From Nocardia otitidiscaviarum NBRC 14405 (GTDB lineage: Bacteria; Actinomycetota; Actinomycetes; Mycobacteriales; Mycobacteriaceae): a DNA stretch of 60,427 nucleotides. The DNA lies in assembly GCF_000308635.1 (NCBI RefSeq), contig NZ_BAGD01000067.1, positions 1 through 60,427 on the forward strand, in the 5' to 3' direction. The position numbers were made by a program, and so were the translations under genes. The notes beneath the pieces were generated by a model that made no database searches, had not been told where the DNA came from, and saw only the letters and a list, made by a program, of their open reading frames with translations. Below are positions 26,765 through 34,651 of the stretch, piece by piece. The number at the start of each line of letters is the position of its first letter. Position 1 is the stretch's first letter.

Positions 26765-27430
26765 TCAGCGGTGGCCGGTGGCGAAGCCGTCGCAGAGCGC
26801 GGTGAGTCCGGCGTCGAGCATCAGCACCGGATCGAGCAGGTCGGTCGCGCCGGTGCCGTGCAATGCGGCCAGGCCCGGCGGTGTCTCCCAACGCGGGGTG
26901 CCGTCCAGCAGGGCGGCCAGGCCGGACTTCTGGTCCGGGTCGGTCTCCTTGCTCGCCAGCAGATTCGAGCTCACCTGCTGGAGTGCGACTCCGGCGATGT
27001 AGCTCCAGACCGACAGCGACATGCGGGTGGCCTCGCGGGTGTCGATGTCGAGTTCGCGAAAGCCCTCGACCAGCCAGGACAGGCAGGTGAGGCTGTGTGG
27101 TCCGAAGTTGTAGCGCGGTACGGCGAAGGTGAACAGCACCCATGGATGCTCCTGGTAGAGCCGCCAGTCCACCTCGGCGGCGATGCGCACCCGGTCCCGC
27201 CACGTCCAGTCCTGCCCGGTCGGGTCGGGATACGGATTGCGCCGCGCCACCTCGTCGGTCATATCCGAGAGCAGCACATCCTTGTTGGGGATGTGCCGGT
27301 ACAGCGACATCGCGCCCGCTCCCAGGTGATCGGCGATGCGCCGCATCGAGAGCGCCTCCAGCCCGGACTTGTCGGCCAGCGTGATGGCGGTATCGACAAT
27401 GGCGGCTCGCGTCAGCTTGGCCTCGGTCAT
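26765..27430 (-). CDS. TetR/AcrR family regulator of the adjacent MFS exporter
   Basis: 221-residue repressor. The HTH is LTRAAIVDTAITLADKSGLEALSMRRIADHLGAGAMSLYRHIPNKDVLLSDM (residues about 6-57), and the C-terminal ligand domain is of the TetR_C (PF02909-like) type. ATG at 27430 (MTEAKLTRAAI); longer in-frame readings run through the divergent promoter. It is divergent from an MFS exporter with two GTAC-based palindromes between them, the standard local repressor arrangement. Confidence 0.9.
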   Translation of the reverse strand: MTEAKLTRAAIVDTAITLADKSGLEALSMRRIADHLGAGAMSLYRHIPNKDVLLSDMTDEVARRNPYPDPTGQDWTWRDRVRIAAEVDWRLYQEHPWVLFTFAVPRYNFGPHSLTCLSWLVEGFRELDIDTREATRMSLSVWSYIAGVALQQVSSNLLASKETDPDQKSGLAALLDGTPRWETPPGLAALHGTGATDLLDPVLMLDAGLTALCDGFATGHR

Positions 27431-27463
27431 GGGATAACTCGCTTTCCTTTCCCCTACCGGCGT

Positions 27464-27501
27464 GCGTACACTGTACCCCGGCTCTCGCGTACGCCGTACG
27501 C
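27464..27501. promoter_or_regulatory. Paired palindromic operators of TetR/MFS divergent promoter
   Basis: GCGTAC-GCC-GTACGC at 27487-27501 is a perfect 15-bp dyad. A related site, GCGTAC-ACT-GTACCC, starts at 27464 with the same GTAC half-sites. Their starts are 23 bp apart, about two helical turns. Binding of the adjacent TetR protein is inferred. Confidence 0.72.
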
Positions 27502-27548
27502 ATGCACTCCGTGAACGACTCCACGCAGCAAGCACCGAAGGATAGGGA

Positions 27549-29054
27549 ATGACCGGGACTCTCGCGCACTCGAACACGCCGCGACGCACGTCCGCGCCCC
27601 CGCGAGCCTGGCTCGGGTTGGGCGTGCTCATCCTGCCGGTGCTGCTGGTGTCGATGGATATGTCGGTGCTGTACCTGGCCATGCCGACGCTCACCGCGCA
27701 TATGGACCCCTCGGCGACCGAACAGCTGTGGATCCTCGACATCTACGGCTTCATGATCGCGGGCCTGCTCATCACCATGGGCAATCTCGGCGACCGCATC
27801 GGGCGGCGCAATATCCTCCTGGTCGGCGCGGCCATCTTCGGCATCGCCTCGGCCGTGGCCGCCTTCGCGCCGAGCGCCGAGGTGCTCATCGCGGCGCGGG
27901 CGCTCATGGGTATCGGCGGCGCCACCCTGCTGCCGTCCAGCCTGGCGCTGATCTCCAGCCTGTTCACCAGCGCCCGGGATCGCGCCACCGCCATCGGCGT
28001 GTGGACGGCGTTCTTCGCGGGCGGTTCGGCGGTGGGGCCGATCATCGGCGGCGTGCTGCTGCACCACTTCTGGTGGGGTTCGGTCTTCCTGATCAATGCG
28101 CCGGTGGTGCTGGTGCTGCTCGTCTTCGGACCCATCCTGCTGCCGGAACACCGCTCGGCCGGGCGCGGACCGCTGGATCTGCCCAGCGTCGCGCTGTCCA
28201 TCGGCGGCATTCTGCCGCTGATCTACGCGGTCAAGCATATGGCCGCCGAGGGTGTCGACGCCGAGGCGGTGATCGCGGGCGCGGTCGGGCTCGTGGTGCT
28301 GACCGTGTTCATCCGACGCCAGCGCACCCTGGCCGAACCACTGCTGGATCTCGGACTGTTCCGGCGCGGACTGTTCGCGGTCGCCGTCGGCTCCAGCACC
28401 GTCGGCATGCTGGCACTGGCCGGTATGAGCTATCTGACCAGCATGTACCTGCAGTCGGTCACCGGGCGCGACGCTCTGCAGGCGGCGCTGCTGGGCATCC
28501 CGATGGCGGTGGTGGTGTTCACCACCTCCATGACCGGCGGACAGATCGGCCGCTGGCTGGGCGTGCGCACCACCTTCGTACTGAGTTCGAGCGCGGCGGC
28601 GCTGGGCAATCTCATGCTCTTCGGCGTCGGGGTGGACGGCGGCGTCGGCTGGTACATCGCGGGCACCGTGGTGGCCGGTCTGGGCCTGGGCACCATGTTC
28701 ACGCTGGTGTCGGAGGTGGCGGTGTCGTCGGTGCCGCCGGAGCGGGCCGGATCGGCGGTCGGCATCTCGGAGACCAGCTTCGAACTCGGCAACGGTCTGG
28801 GGTTGGCGCTGCTGGGTTCACTGGCGGCCCTGGTGTTCCGCAACGGCGGCGATTTCGCTCCCACGCTGGGGGAGACCATCACCCGCGCCGGTGACGACGC
28901 CGCACTCGTCCATGCGGCGCGTGAGGCGTTCGTCGACGGCATGCACGTCGCTACCACCACGGGTGCGGTGCTGCTCATCGCCATGGCGCTGGTCGCCGCC
29001 TTCGCCAAGACCCGCGACGTGGAACTGTCCGAGCCCGGGACCGCCGCGCACTGA
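27549..29054 (+). CDS. MFS transporter, DHA2 (14-TMS) drug efflux type
   Basis: 501-residue 14-helix major facilitator of the SmvA/QacA-like DHA2 group. Seen: first helix with the D-x-S motif (LLVSMDMSVLYLAMPTL), motif A GNLGDRIGRRNILLVGA, and motif C-like glycine-rich stretches (FFAGGSAVGPIIGGVLLHHFWWGSVFLINAP). These are proton-driven exporters of cationic antiseptics or similar drugs. Divergent from its TetR regulator. ATG at 27549 with GGGA upstream. Confidence 0.9.
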   Translation: MTGTLAHSNTPRRTSAPPRAWLGLGVLILPVLLVSMDMSVLYLAMPTLTAHMDPSATEQLWILDIYGFMIAGLLITMGNLGDRIGRRNILLVGAAIFGIASAVAAFAPSAEVLIAARALMGIGGATLLPSSLALISSLFTSARDRATAIGVWTAFFAGGSAVGPIIGGVLLHHFWWGSVFLINAPVVLVLLVFGPILLPEHRSAGRGPLDLPSVALSIGGILPLIYAVKHMAAEGVDAEAVIAGAVGLVVLTVFIRRQRTLAEPLLDLGLFRRGLFAVAVGSSTVGMLALAGMSYLTSMYLQSVTGRDALQAALLGIPMAVVVFTTSMTGGQIGRWLGVRTTFVLSSSAAALGNLMLFGVGVDGGVGWYIAGTVVAGLGLGTMFTLVSEVAVSSVPPERAGSAVGISETSFELGNGLGLALLGSLAALVFRNGGDFAPTLGETITRAGDDAALVHAAREAFVDGMHVATTTGAVLLIAMALVAAFAKTRDVELSEPGTAAH

Positions 29055-29135
29055 TCAGCGGCCGAAGGCGGCCCGGATGCCTCGGCGAGCCGGTTCAGCG
29101 GCCGAACACAGCCGGCATGGTCTCGGCGAGCCAGC
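29055..29135. repeat. Partial 40-bp duplication of a gene 3' end
   Basis: 29055-29093 and 29095-29135 share TCAGCGGCCGAA at the start and TCGGCGAGCC near the end, offset by exactly 40 bp. The second copy is the true 3' end of the minus-strand gene at 29095; the first would encode a similar ending (AAFGR, stop). A decayed duplication of the gene tail. Confidence 0.6.
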
Positions 29136-29799
29136 GCCGCGCCGGTCGCACGGTGGTGCGGTCGATCCAGGCGGCCGGCCGCACCACCAGCAGTCGCCAG
29201 GTGGCGGCCAGCCCCGCGCCGATCGGCCGCAGCGTCGTGCGGTGGACGAAGCGGTACGGGTCCACGATCAGCACGCGCACGAGCGATGCCGTCGCGCGCC
29301 AGGCATAGCCGAGCACGGTGCGCACTCCTCGCCACAGCGGGGCGAGGATCCAGCGCCACAGTCCCATGGCGGGGGCGATGATCAGATACCGCACGGCGTA
29401 GGTGACCACTACCGCGACCGCCACGCCGATCGGCCGGAGTACGAAGCGCCACAGCGCGTTCCAGATCGGGTCCAGGATCATGCGCAGTATCCAGTTTCCG
29501 GCCGGAGCCAGGCCACGCCACCACAGGAAGGCCAGCGCACGCCCGACGGGCCGCAGCAGGAAGTCGCGCACCACGGTGGCGATCGGCCGCAGTATCCGGT
29601 CTCGGAGGAATCGGCCCACCGGGATCACGACAACGGTGAGTAACCGGTCGACAGCCACGTCGATCGCTCGGGCGAGCAGCTTCAGCCCCTCCCATACCAG
29701 TCGGAAAGGGAGCAGCACCACGATCGCGATACCGCGCGCGATCCGCTGTGCGGGCGAGACCGAGTGGGTCCGCCGGGCGTCCATCCGACCGCCAGTCAT
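29095..29799 (-). CDS. Amphipathic tandem-repeat membrane-associated protein
   Basis: 234-residue basic, hydrophobic protein. After a short polar start (MTGGRMDARRTHSVSPAQR) almost the whole chain is made of 11-14 residue units of the form (L/I/V)-x-P-(I/V/L)-x4-R-x-(L/F), for example LRPIATVVRDFL, LRPVGRALAFLW, LDPIWNALWRFV, LRPIGVAVAVVV and IVDPYRFVHRTT; about 12 units can be counted. Such periodic Pro/Arg amphipathic helices suggest membrane-surface or pore-like assembly. No named family recognised. ATG at 29799 has AGGAGAAG upstream; the much longer frame upstream belongs to other genes read backwards. Confidence 0.65.
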   Translation of the reverse strand: MTGGRMDARRTHSVSPAQRIARGIAIVVLLPFRLVWEGLKLLARAIDVAVDRLLTVVVIPVGRFLRDRILRPIATVVRDFLLRPVGRALAFLWWRGLAPAGNWILRMILDPIWNALWRFVLRPIGVAVAVVVTYAVRYLIIAPAMGLWRWILAPLWRGVRTVLGYAWRATASLVRVLIVDPYRFVHRTTLRPIGAGLAATWRLLVVRPAAWIDRTTVRPARRWLAETMPAVFGR

Positions 29800-29886
29800 G
29801 TTCTTCTCCTGTCCCCGGGGCGCGCGACACAGCGTATTCGGCGGCAACGGCAGCGAACCAGCGCGTACCGCAATACATTCGATGTC

Positions 29887-30759
29887 GTGAACGAGACCGC
29901 GCCCACCGGCAATGGCCGCCCGCTCTCGGAACGGGTGGCGACCCGCCTGCTGTACCCGACCTCGCGCCCACGCGAGAAATCGCTGCGCGAGGCCGTCGCG
30001 GGCCGCATTGTGCTGATCACCGGGGCCTCGCACGGCATCGGCAAGGCGAGTGCGCGAAAACTGGCGGCGGCCGGGGCGACCGTGCTGCTGGTGGCGCGCA
30101 CCGCGGCGGATCTGGAGCGGGTGGCCGACGATATCCGCGCGGCGGGCGGGACGGCGTTCACCTACCCCACCGATCTCACCGATATGGACGCGGTGCAGCG
30201 GCTGGGGGTGGGACTGCTCGCCGAGCACGGGCATATCGACGTGGTGATCAACAATGCGGGCAAGTCCATTCGCCGCCCGATCCACAAGTCCTACGACCGG
30301 TTCCACGATTTCACCCGGACCATGGACATCAACTATCTGGGGCCGGTGCGGCTGCTGCTCACCCTGCTGCCGGATATGCGGGAGCGCCGCAGCGGCCATA
30401 TCGTCAATATCTCCACCTGGGGACTGCGGGTGCCGCCCGCCCCGCAGTGGTCGGCCTACTACGCCTCCAAGGCCGCGTTCGACAGCTGGTTGCGTTCGGT
30501 CGCAACGGAAGTCGCCGCCGACAAGGTCACCACGACCACCATCTACATGCCGCTCGTGCACACCCGGATGAGCGCCCCGACCGACTTCTCCGGCGTGCCC
30601 GGCCTCACCGCCGACGAGGCCGCCGACCTGGTCTGCCACGCCGTCACGGCCCGGCCGTACGAGATCACGCCCTGGTGGTCCGGCCCCGTGCAGGCGTGGA
30701 GCGATCTCGCGCGCGGGCCCGCGCACCGGTTCATGGCCCGAAGCTTCCGCCGCCGGTGA
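29887..30759 (+). CDS. Short-chain dehydrogenase/reductase
   Basis: 290-residue SDR oxidoreductase. NAD(P) motif GRIVLITGASHGIGKASARKLAAAGATVLLVAR (TGxxxGIG), NNAG motif (VVINNAGKSIRRP), and catalytic serine and YxxxK in STWGLRVPPAPQWSAYYASKAAFDSW. The C-terminus is long and basic. Start GTG at 29887 (VNETAPTGNGRPLSERVATRLLYP) avoids overlap with the divergent membrane gene. Substrate unknown; homologues in mycobacteria act on fatty acyl or lipid substrates (inference). Confidence 0.87.
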   Translation: MNETAPTGNGRPLSERVATRLLYPTSRPREKSLREAVAGRIVLITGASHGIGKASARKLAAAGATVLLVARTAADLERVADDIRAAGGTAFTYPTDLTDMDAVQRLGVGLLAEHGHIDVVINNAGKSIRRPIHKSYDRFHDFTRTMDINYLGPVRLLLTLLPDMRERRSGHIVNISTWGLRVPPAPQWSAYYASKAAFDSWLRSVATEVAADKVTTTTIYMPLVHTRMSAPTDFSGVPGLTADEAADLVCHAVTARPYEITPWWSGPVQAWSDLARGPAHRFMARSFRRR

Positions 30760-30853
30760 CGGCCGGGCAGCGTTGGTCGGGCCGGGATGGGCGGGCCGGA
30801 CCTGCCCGGTGGTTGGCCTAGGATCGGGCCATGCGTACTCCGGAGCGGCGGTC

Positions 30854-31486
30854 ATGAGCCTCGCGATACTGCTGAACCTGGCGGACTCGCGGTTGCCGAT
30901 CGGCGGGCACGTGCACTCCGGCGGGGTGGAGGAGGCCGTGAGTTCCGGCATGGTGCGCGATGTGCGGTCGGTGGAGCTGTACCTGCGCCGCCGGATTCGC
31001 ACCTCCGGGCTGGTGGCGGCGTCGCTGGCCGCCGCCGTGTGCGCCGGAACCCTGGAACCCGCCCGCGCCGAGGCCGAGGCCGATGCGCGCACCCCCTCTC
31101 CGGCGGCCCGCGCCGCTTCCCGGGCGCAGGGGCGGGGACTGCTGCGCTTGGCGAAACAGGTGTGGCCGCAGGCCGATTGGCGTGGGCTCGGCACCCGGCC
31201 GCATCTGTCCACCGTCTTCGGTGTCGTCGCCCGGGTGTGTGGGGCGGGGCCGGAGGAGATCGCCGGTGTGGTCGTCTACACCACCATGACCGGGGCCGCG
31301 ACCGCCGCGCAGCGGCTGCTGGCCCTGGACCCGGCGGCGGTGGCGGCCTGCACGGTGCGGCTCGCCGAGGTGTGCGACCGCACCGCCCGCGAGGCCGTCG
31401 ACACCCTGGCCGCGCTGTCCGATCCGCTCCAGGATGTGCTGGCCGAGCGCCACCTGGAACGCGATATGCCGCTGTTCGCTTCCTGA
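30854..31486 (+). CDS. ureF: Urease accessory protein UreF
   Basis: 210-residue accessory protein that with UreD and UreG delivers nickel to urease. Family start [33 protein letters not shown] (typical S-R-LP-G-x-HSGG), and the later [38 protein letters not shown] and [30 protein letters not shown] at 30854. It sits about 5.6 kb after ureC instead of adjacent to it, then is followed by ureG after 44 bp. Confidence 0.95.
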   Translation: MSLAILLNLADSRLPIGGHVHSGGVEEAVSSGMVRDVRSVELYLRRRIRTSGLVAASLAAAVCAGTLEPARAEAEADARTPSPAARAASRAQGRGLLRLAKQVWPQADWRGLGTRPHLSTVFGVVARVCGAGPEEIAGVVVYTTMTGAATAAQRLLALDPAAVAACTVRLAEVCDRTAREAVDTLAALSDPLQDVLAERHLERDMPLFAS

Positions 31487-31530
31487 GCCGGGTAACACCG
31501 GGTTTACACGCGTCGGTAAGGATGGGGTCC

Positions 31531-32244
31531 ATGCCACCTCATTTCATCGACGGAGAACCGCACGATCACGGCCACGACCGCCCCCGGCGGGAGCGCACGG
31601 CCGGGGAGCCGGTGCGGATCGGGATCGGCGGACCGGTGGGGTCGGGGAAGACGGCGCTGGTGGCGGCCCTGTGCCGCCAGTTGCGCGAGGAGCTGTCGCT
31701 GGCCGTGCTGACCAACGACATCTACACCACCGAGGACGCGGACTTCCTGCGGCGGCACGCGGTGCTGCCGGACGAGCGGATCACCGCGGTGCAGACGGGC
31801 GGTTGCCCGCACACCGCCATCCGCGACGACATCACCGCCAACCTGGACGCCATCGACGATCTCATCGAGGCCAATCCGCCGCTGGATCTGATCCTGGTGG
31901 AGTCGGGCGGCGACAACCTGACCGCCACCTTCTCCTCCGGACTCATCGACGCGCAGATCTTCGTGGTCGACGTGGCCGGTGGCGACAAGGTGCCGCGCAA
32001 GGGCGGACCCGGCGTGACCTACTCCGATCTGCTGGTCATCAACAAGACCGACCTCGCGCCCATGGTCGGCGCGGACCTGTCGGTCATGGACCGCGATTCC
32101 ACGAAGGTCCGCGATGGCCGCCCGTTCGTGTTCACCTCACTCACCGAGGACCCGGCCGCCACCCCGGTCCTGAACTGGGTGCGCGAACAGCTCCGCCTGG
32201 CCGCGGAACAGGATGCGGCAGCCGGTGCCTCCCACGCACACTGA
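31531..32244 (+). CDS. ureG: Urease accessory GTPase UreG
   Basis: 237-residue SIMIBI-class GTPase that powers nickel insertion. P-loop GPVGSGKT (34-41), metal-binding CPH in [25 protein letters not shown] and the NKTD base-recognition motif in [11 protein letters not shown]. The N-terminus is histidine-rich ([13 protein letters not shown]), as in many UreG proteins, for nickel storage. ATG at 31531 chosen; ATG at 31522 would add three residues. The C-terminus ends AGASHAH. Confidence 0.96.
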   Translation: MPPHFIDGEPHDHGHDRPRRERTAGEPVRIGIGGPVGSGKTALVAALCRQLREELSLAVLTNDIYTTEDADFLRRHAVLPDERITAVQTGGCPHTAIRDDITANLDAIDDLIEANPPLDLILVESGGDNLTATFSSGLIDAQIFVVDVAGGDKVPRKGGPGVTYSDLLVINKTDLAPMVGADLSVMDRDSTKVRDGRPFVFTSLTEDPAATPVLNWVREQLRLAAEQDAAAGASHAH

Positions 32245-32752
32245 CGCTCCGCGGGTGAGCGACGCGCCCTCCCGGCTCGCCGCTCACACCCGGTTCGACT
32301 CGGCGTGCCCGCCGGTGAATGCGCTGGCACCGGCGATGCGGCGCTACCCGCCGACCGTGGTGGGAGGCGGTATCGGCCGGGTCTGCGCGCTCGACGGTTT
32401 CGGATCCGCGGTGCACCTCGCATGCCCGCATACCGTGAGCTGTGCCGCCGCACGCCCATCGGTGGGCGCGTTCGGCGGCACAGAGGCGGCCCGGCGGCGG
32501 TATGCGCCGACGACGGTGGCGACGGACGGTACCGGCCGTCGCGTTCTCGCACCCGACCTCGGGAACATGTCGCGCATCGGATGCGCGCCCAGCGCGGGTG
32601 GTACCGGAGCGTGGTCGTCGGTGTCCGCGAGCCGGGGCGGCGTGGGCCGGGGGGTGTCCGCCGGGCAGGGCGGTATGCCCGCGCGGGTGTCGACCGAGCG
32701 GGATCGCCCGTACGGGCGGATCGTTGCCGGGCGGGTGTGCCGTGCGGACTGA
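32213..32752 (+). other. Spacer between ureG and ureD with an unexplained open frame
   Basis: UreG and UreD genes, usually contiguous, are separated by 497 bp. One frame stays open through it, from ATG 32213 inside ureG to TGA 32752 inside ureD: 179 residues, six Cys, no recognised domain, no ribosome site. It could be an orphan gene in the operon, a degenerated insert or chance in GC-rich DNA. No transposase, RNA or repeat is seen. Confidence 0.35.
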
Positions 32753-33449
32753 GCTGCGGATCGTCGCGGTCGCCGGGATGTTGCCGACGATCGAGGCGGT
32801 AGGGGGATTGGCCGGGCGGCGGACCGGAGTGGATACCGTGCATCTGATCGGTACGGCCGCCACACCGCTGGGCGGGGACGAACTCGATATCGCCATCGTG
32901 GTAGGGGCGGGCGCGCGGTTGGCGGTGCGATCGGTGGCGGCGACCATCGCGCTGCCCGGACGGGGGACACGGAAGTCGGTGGCGCGCTGGCACTTCGAGG
33001 TCGGGGCCGGGGGTGAACTGGACTTCGATCCGGAGCCCACGGTGGTGGCCGGTGGGGCCGAGCATGTGACGACGACGACCGTGCGGTTGGCGGAGGGCGC
33101 GCGGCTGCGGTTGCGCGAGCGGGTGCGGATCGGCCGGACCGGGGAGGATCACGGCTACTGGAGCGGTGAGCTGCACGCGGATATCGGCGATCTCCCGCTG
33201 CTGCGGCACCGCTTGGACCTCGGCGCGGACGCGGTGACCGACGACACGCTGTCGGGCCCGCGAGCGCTGGAGAGTGTGCTCAGCTACCCGGACGACCGGA
33301 CGGTGAACACCACCGGTCTCGACGCCGCGCTGCTACCCCTGGCCGCGGGCGGAACTCTCTACACCCGAACGGGTTCCACGCTCGCCACTGCACCTCCGCC
33401 GGGCGCCACCGAGTGGACGGCGAGTCGGGCGGCGACCGCGATCATGTGA
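32742..33449 (+). CDS. ureD: Urease accessory protein UreD (UreH)
   Basis: 235-residue accessory scaffold that recruits UreF and UreG to apo-urease. Core motifs: ATPLGGDELDIAIVVGAGARLAVRSVAATIALPG, GGELDFDPEPTVVAGGAEHVTTTTVRLAEGARLRLRERVRIGRTGE and the Gly-rich end. GTG at 32742 gives VRTELRIVAVAGM; the longer frame upstream is Arg/Cys-rich and not family-like. The protein is at the short end for the family, as in other actinobacteria. No ureE is present nearby. Confidence 0.92.
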   Translation: MRTELRIVAVAGMLPTIEAVGGLAGRRTGVDTVHLIGTAATPLGGDELDIAIVVGAGARLAVRSVAATIALPGRGTRKSVARWHFEVGAGGELDFDPEPTVVAGGAEHVTTTTVRLAEGARLRLRERVRIGRTGEDHGYWSGELHADIGDLPLLRHRLDLGADAVTDDTLSGPRALESVLSYPDDRTVNTTGLDAALLPLAAGGTLYTRTGSTLATAPPPGATEWTASRAATAIM

Positions 33450-33489
33450 CCTCGCTACGTGGTGACCGGGCGTGTGCGCGGCGGTCCGG

Positions 33490-33579
33490 TCAGGGGCGCA
33501 TGGCTCCGAAGTAGACGTCGATGGAGAGCAGGGCGAACAACCAGTCGGCGCTGACGCGCAGGGGTTGGGTTCGGAACAT
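33490..33579 (-). CDS. Small ORF, 29 aa, with good ribosome binding site
   Basis: ATG at 33579 is preceded by GAAGGGAG at about 6 nt. The 29-residue product (MFRTQPLRVSADWLFALLSI...) has a hydrophobic, aromatic middle and ends AMRP. No family recognised. It lies alone between the end of ureD and the hairpin at 33630-33668, on the strand opposite ureD. The ribosome site makes it better than chance. Confidence 0.5.
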   Translation of the reverse strand: MFRTQPLRVSADWLFALLSIDVYFGAMRP

Positions 33580-33629
33580 GGTCGCTCCCTTCGGGATCGC
33601 ATGCTTGGGGCGAGTACGGGTATCCCGGG

Positions 33630-33668
33630 TGCGACGGGAACCGGACCTCACCCCCGGTTCCCGCCGCA
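33630..33668. terminator. Strong hairpin, probable terminator of the secreted-protein gene
   Basis: CGGGAACCGG (33635-33644) pairs perfectly with CCGGTTCCCG (33654-33663), extended by four more pairs after one mismatch, with a 9-nt loop. It lies 24 bp beyond the stop of the minus-strand gene at 33692. No T-run follows, as is common for actinobacterial terminators. Confidence 0.7.
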
Positions 33669-33691
33669 TCCGGCACTGCTGGGCGGCTGTA

Positions 33692-34468
33692 TCAGTCGCC
33701 GACGACGCGCGGTGGGGCGTTGAAGGAGTTCACCGCTCCGACCACCGCACCGGCCGCCGCACCGACCGCCGCGGCGGGCACGGTGATGACCGCGGCGCCC
33801 GCGGCCGCACCGAGCACCGGTCCGGCGACCAGCCCGACGGGGACGAAGGCCAGGCCGGTGACCAGGCCGACCGCACCGCCGACGGCGGCGGAGGTGAGTG
33901 CGAACGGGGCCGCGGTGGCGGCTCCGGCGAGCGCGCCCACGGCGGCCGTGCCGATCGTCTGACCGGCGATCCGGTCGGACCGGCTGCGCTCCATGCCGAT
34001 GGAGTCGAGGAAGGTGGCGAGATTGGCCTCGACCTGCGCGGCATTGTCGTTGATCTGGATCGCCTGTTCCTTGTCGATCCAGTTCGGCGCGTCGACCACC
34101 ACGTCGCCGAACCGGAACTTGCCGGGCGGCGGGGCGATCGGCGGCACCGGTGCCACCGGAACGGGCGGATGCAGCACGCCGACGGGAGCCAGGTAGCTCT
34201 TGTCGGGAGCCGGTCGCGACCACTGGATCGAGCTGTGGGTCTCGTCGGGGATGTTCAGACCCTCGTACGGCGCGACATTGGGCGCCTCGGCCGGCGGCCA
34301 CTGCTGCGGCGCGTCGTCGTGATGCGCCACCGGGGCGGGCTCGACCGGCGCGGCATTGGCCTGGCCGGAACCGACGATCGCGAGGACTAGCGGAACCGCA
34401 CCCGCCGCCACCACATTGCCGACTCGATTGCGATGCGGGTTGAGGGCTCTGTGCTTGCCTGCGGCCAT
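33692..34468 (-). CDS. Secreted 'insoluble domain' protein, copy 1
   Basis: 258-residue exported protein. ATG at 34468 gives MAAGKHRALNPHRNRVGN, then the signal core VVAAGAVPLVLAIVGSGQANA. Mature part: Pro-rich linker, a conserved segment GKFRFGDVVVDAPNWIDKEQAIQINDNAAQVEANLATFLDSIGMERSRSDRIAGQTIGTAAVGALAGA, and a long Gly/Ala-rich hydrophobic tail (ALTSAAVGGAVGLVTGLAFV...) resembling glycine-zipper membrane segments. Homologues in Nocardia are labelled insoluble domain proteins; function unknown. Paralogous to the next gene. Confidence 0.75.
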   Translation of the reverse strand: MAAGKHRALNPHRNRVGNVVAAGAVPLVLAIVGSGQANAAPVEPAPVAHHDDAPQQWPPAEAPNVAPYEGLNIPDETHSSIQWSRPAPDKSYLAPVGVLHPPVPVAPVPPIAPPPGKFRFGDVVVDAPNWIDKEQAIQINDNAAQVEANLATFLDSIGMERSRSDRIAGQTIGTAAVGALAGAATAAPFALTSAAVGGAVGLVTGLAFVPVGLVAGPVLGAAAGAAVITVPAAAVGAAAGAVVGAVNSFNAPPRVVGD

Positions 34469-34651
34469 AGACGACCTTTCATCGGGGAACAATCGACGCC
34501 CCACATTCGGACCCGGCGGTCACCTGGATTGGTCGCGGAATCGGACGACTTCGAGATCGATTGCGTTGCTGAAAGATTGCCCGATCGCGGAATCGGATGA
34601 TGGCGAAGGCCGAACCCCTGCTACGGGATTCGACCTCCGGACAAATCGGCC

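Noticed and set aside
26418..27002. Plus-strand frame of 194 codons across the YchJ/TetR gap
   Set aside because: Overlaps the TetR gene antisense, Arg-rich with no domain.
29800..31212. Upstream extension of the repeat membrane protein frame to 31212
   Set aside because: It runs antisense through the SDR and ureF genes; the ribosome site and composition support a start at 29799.
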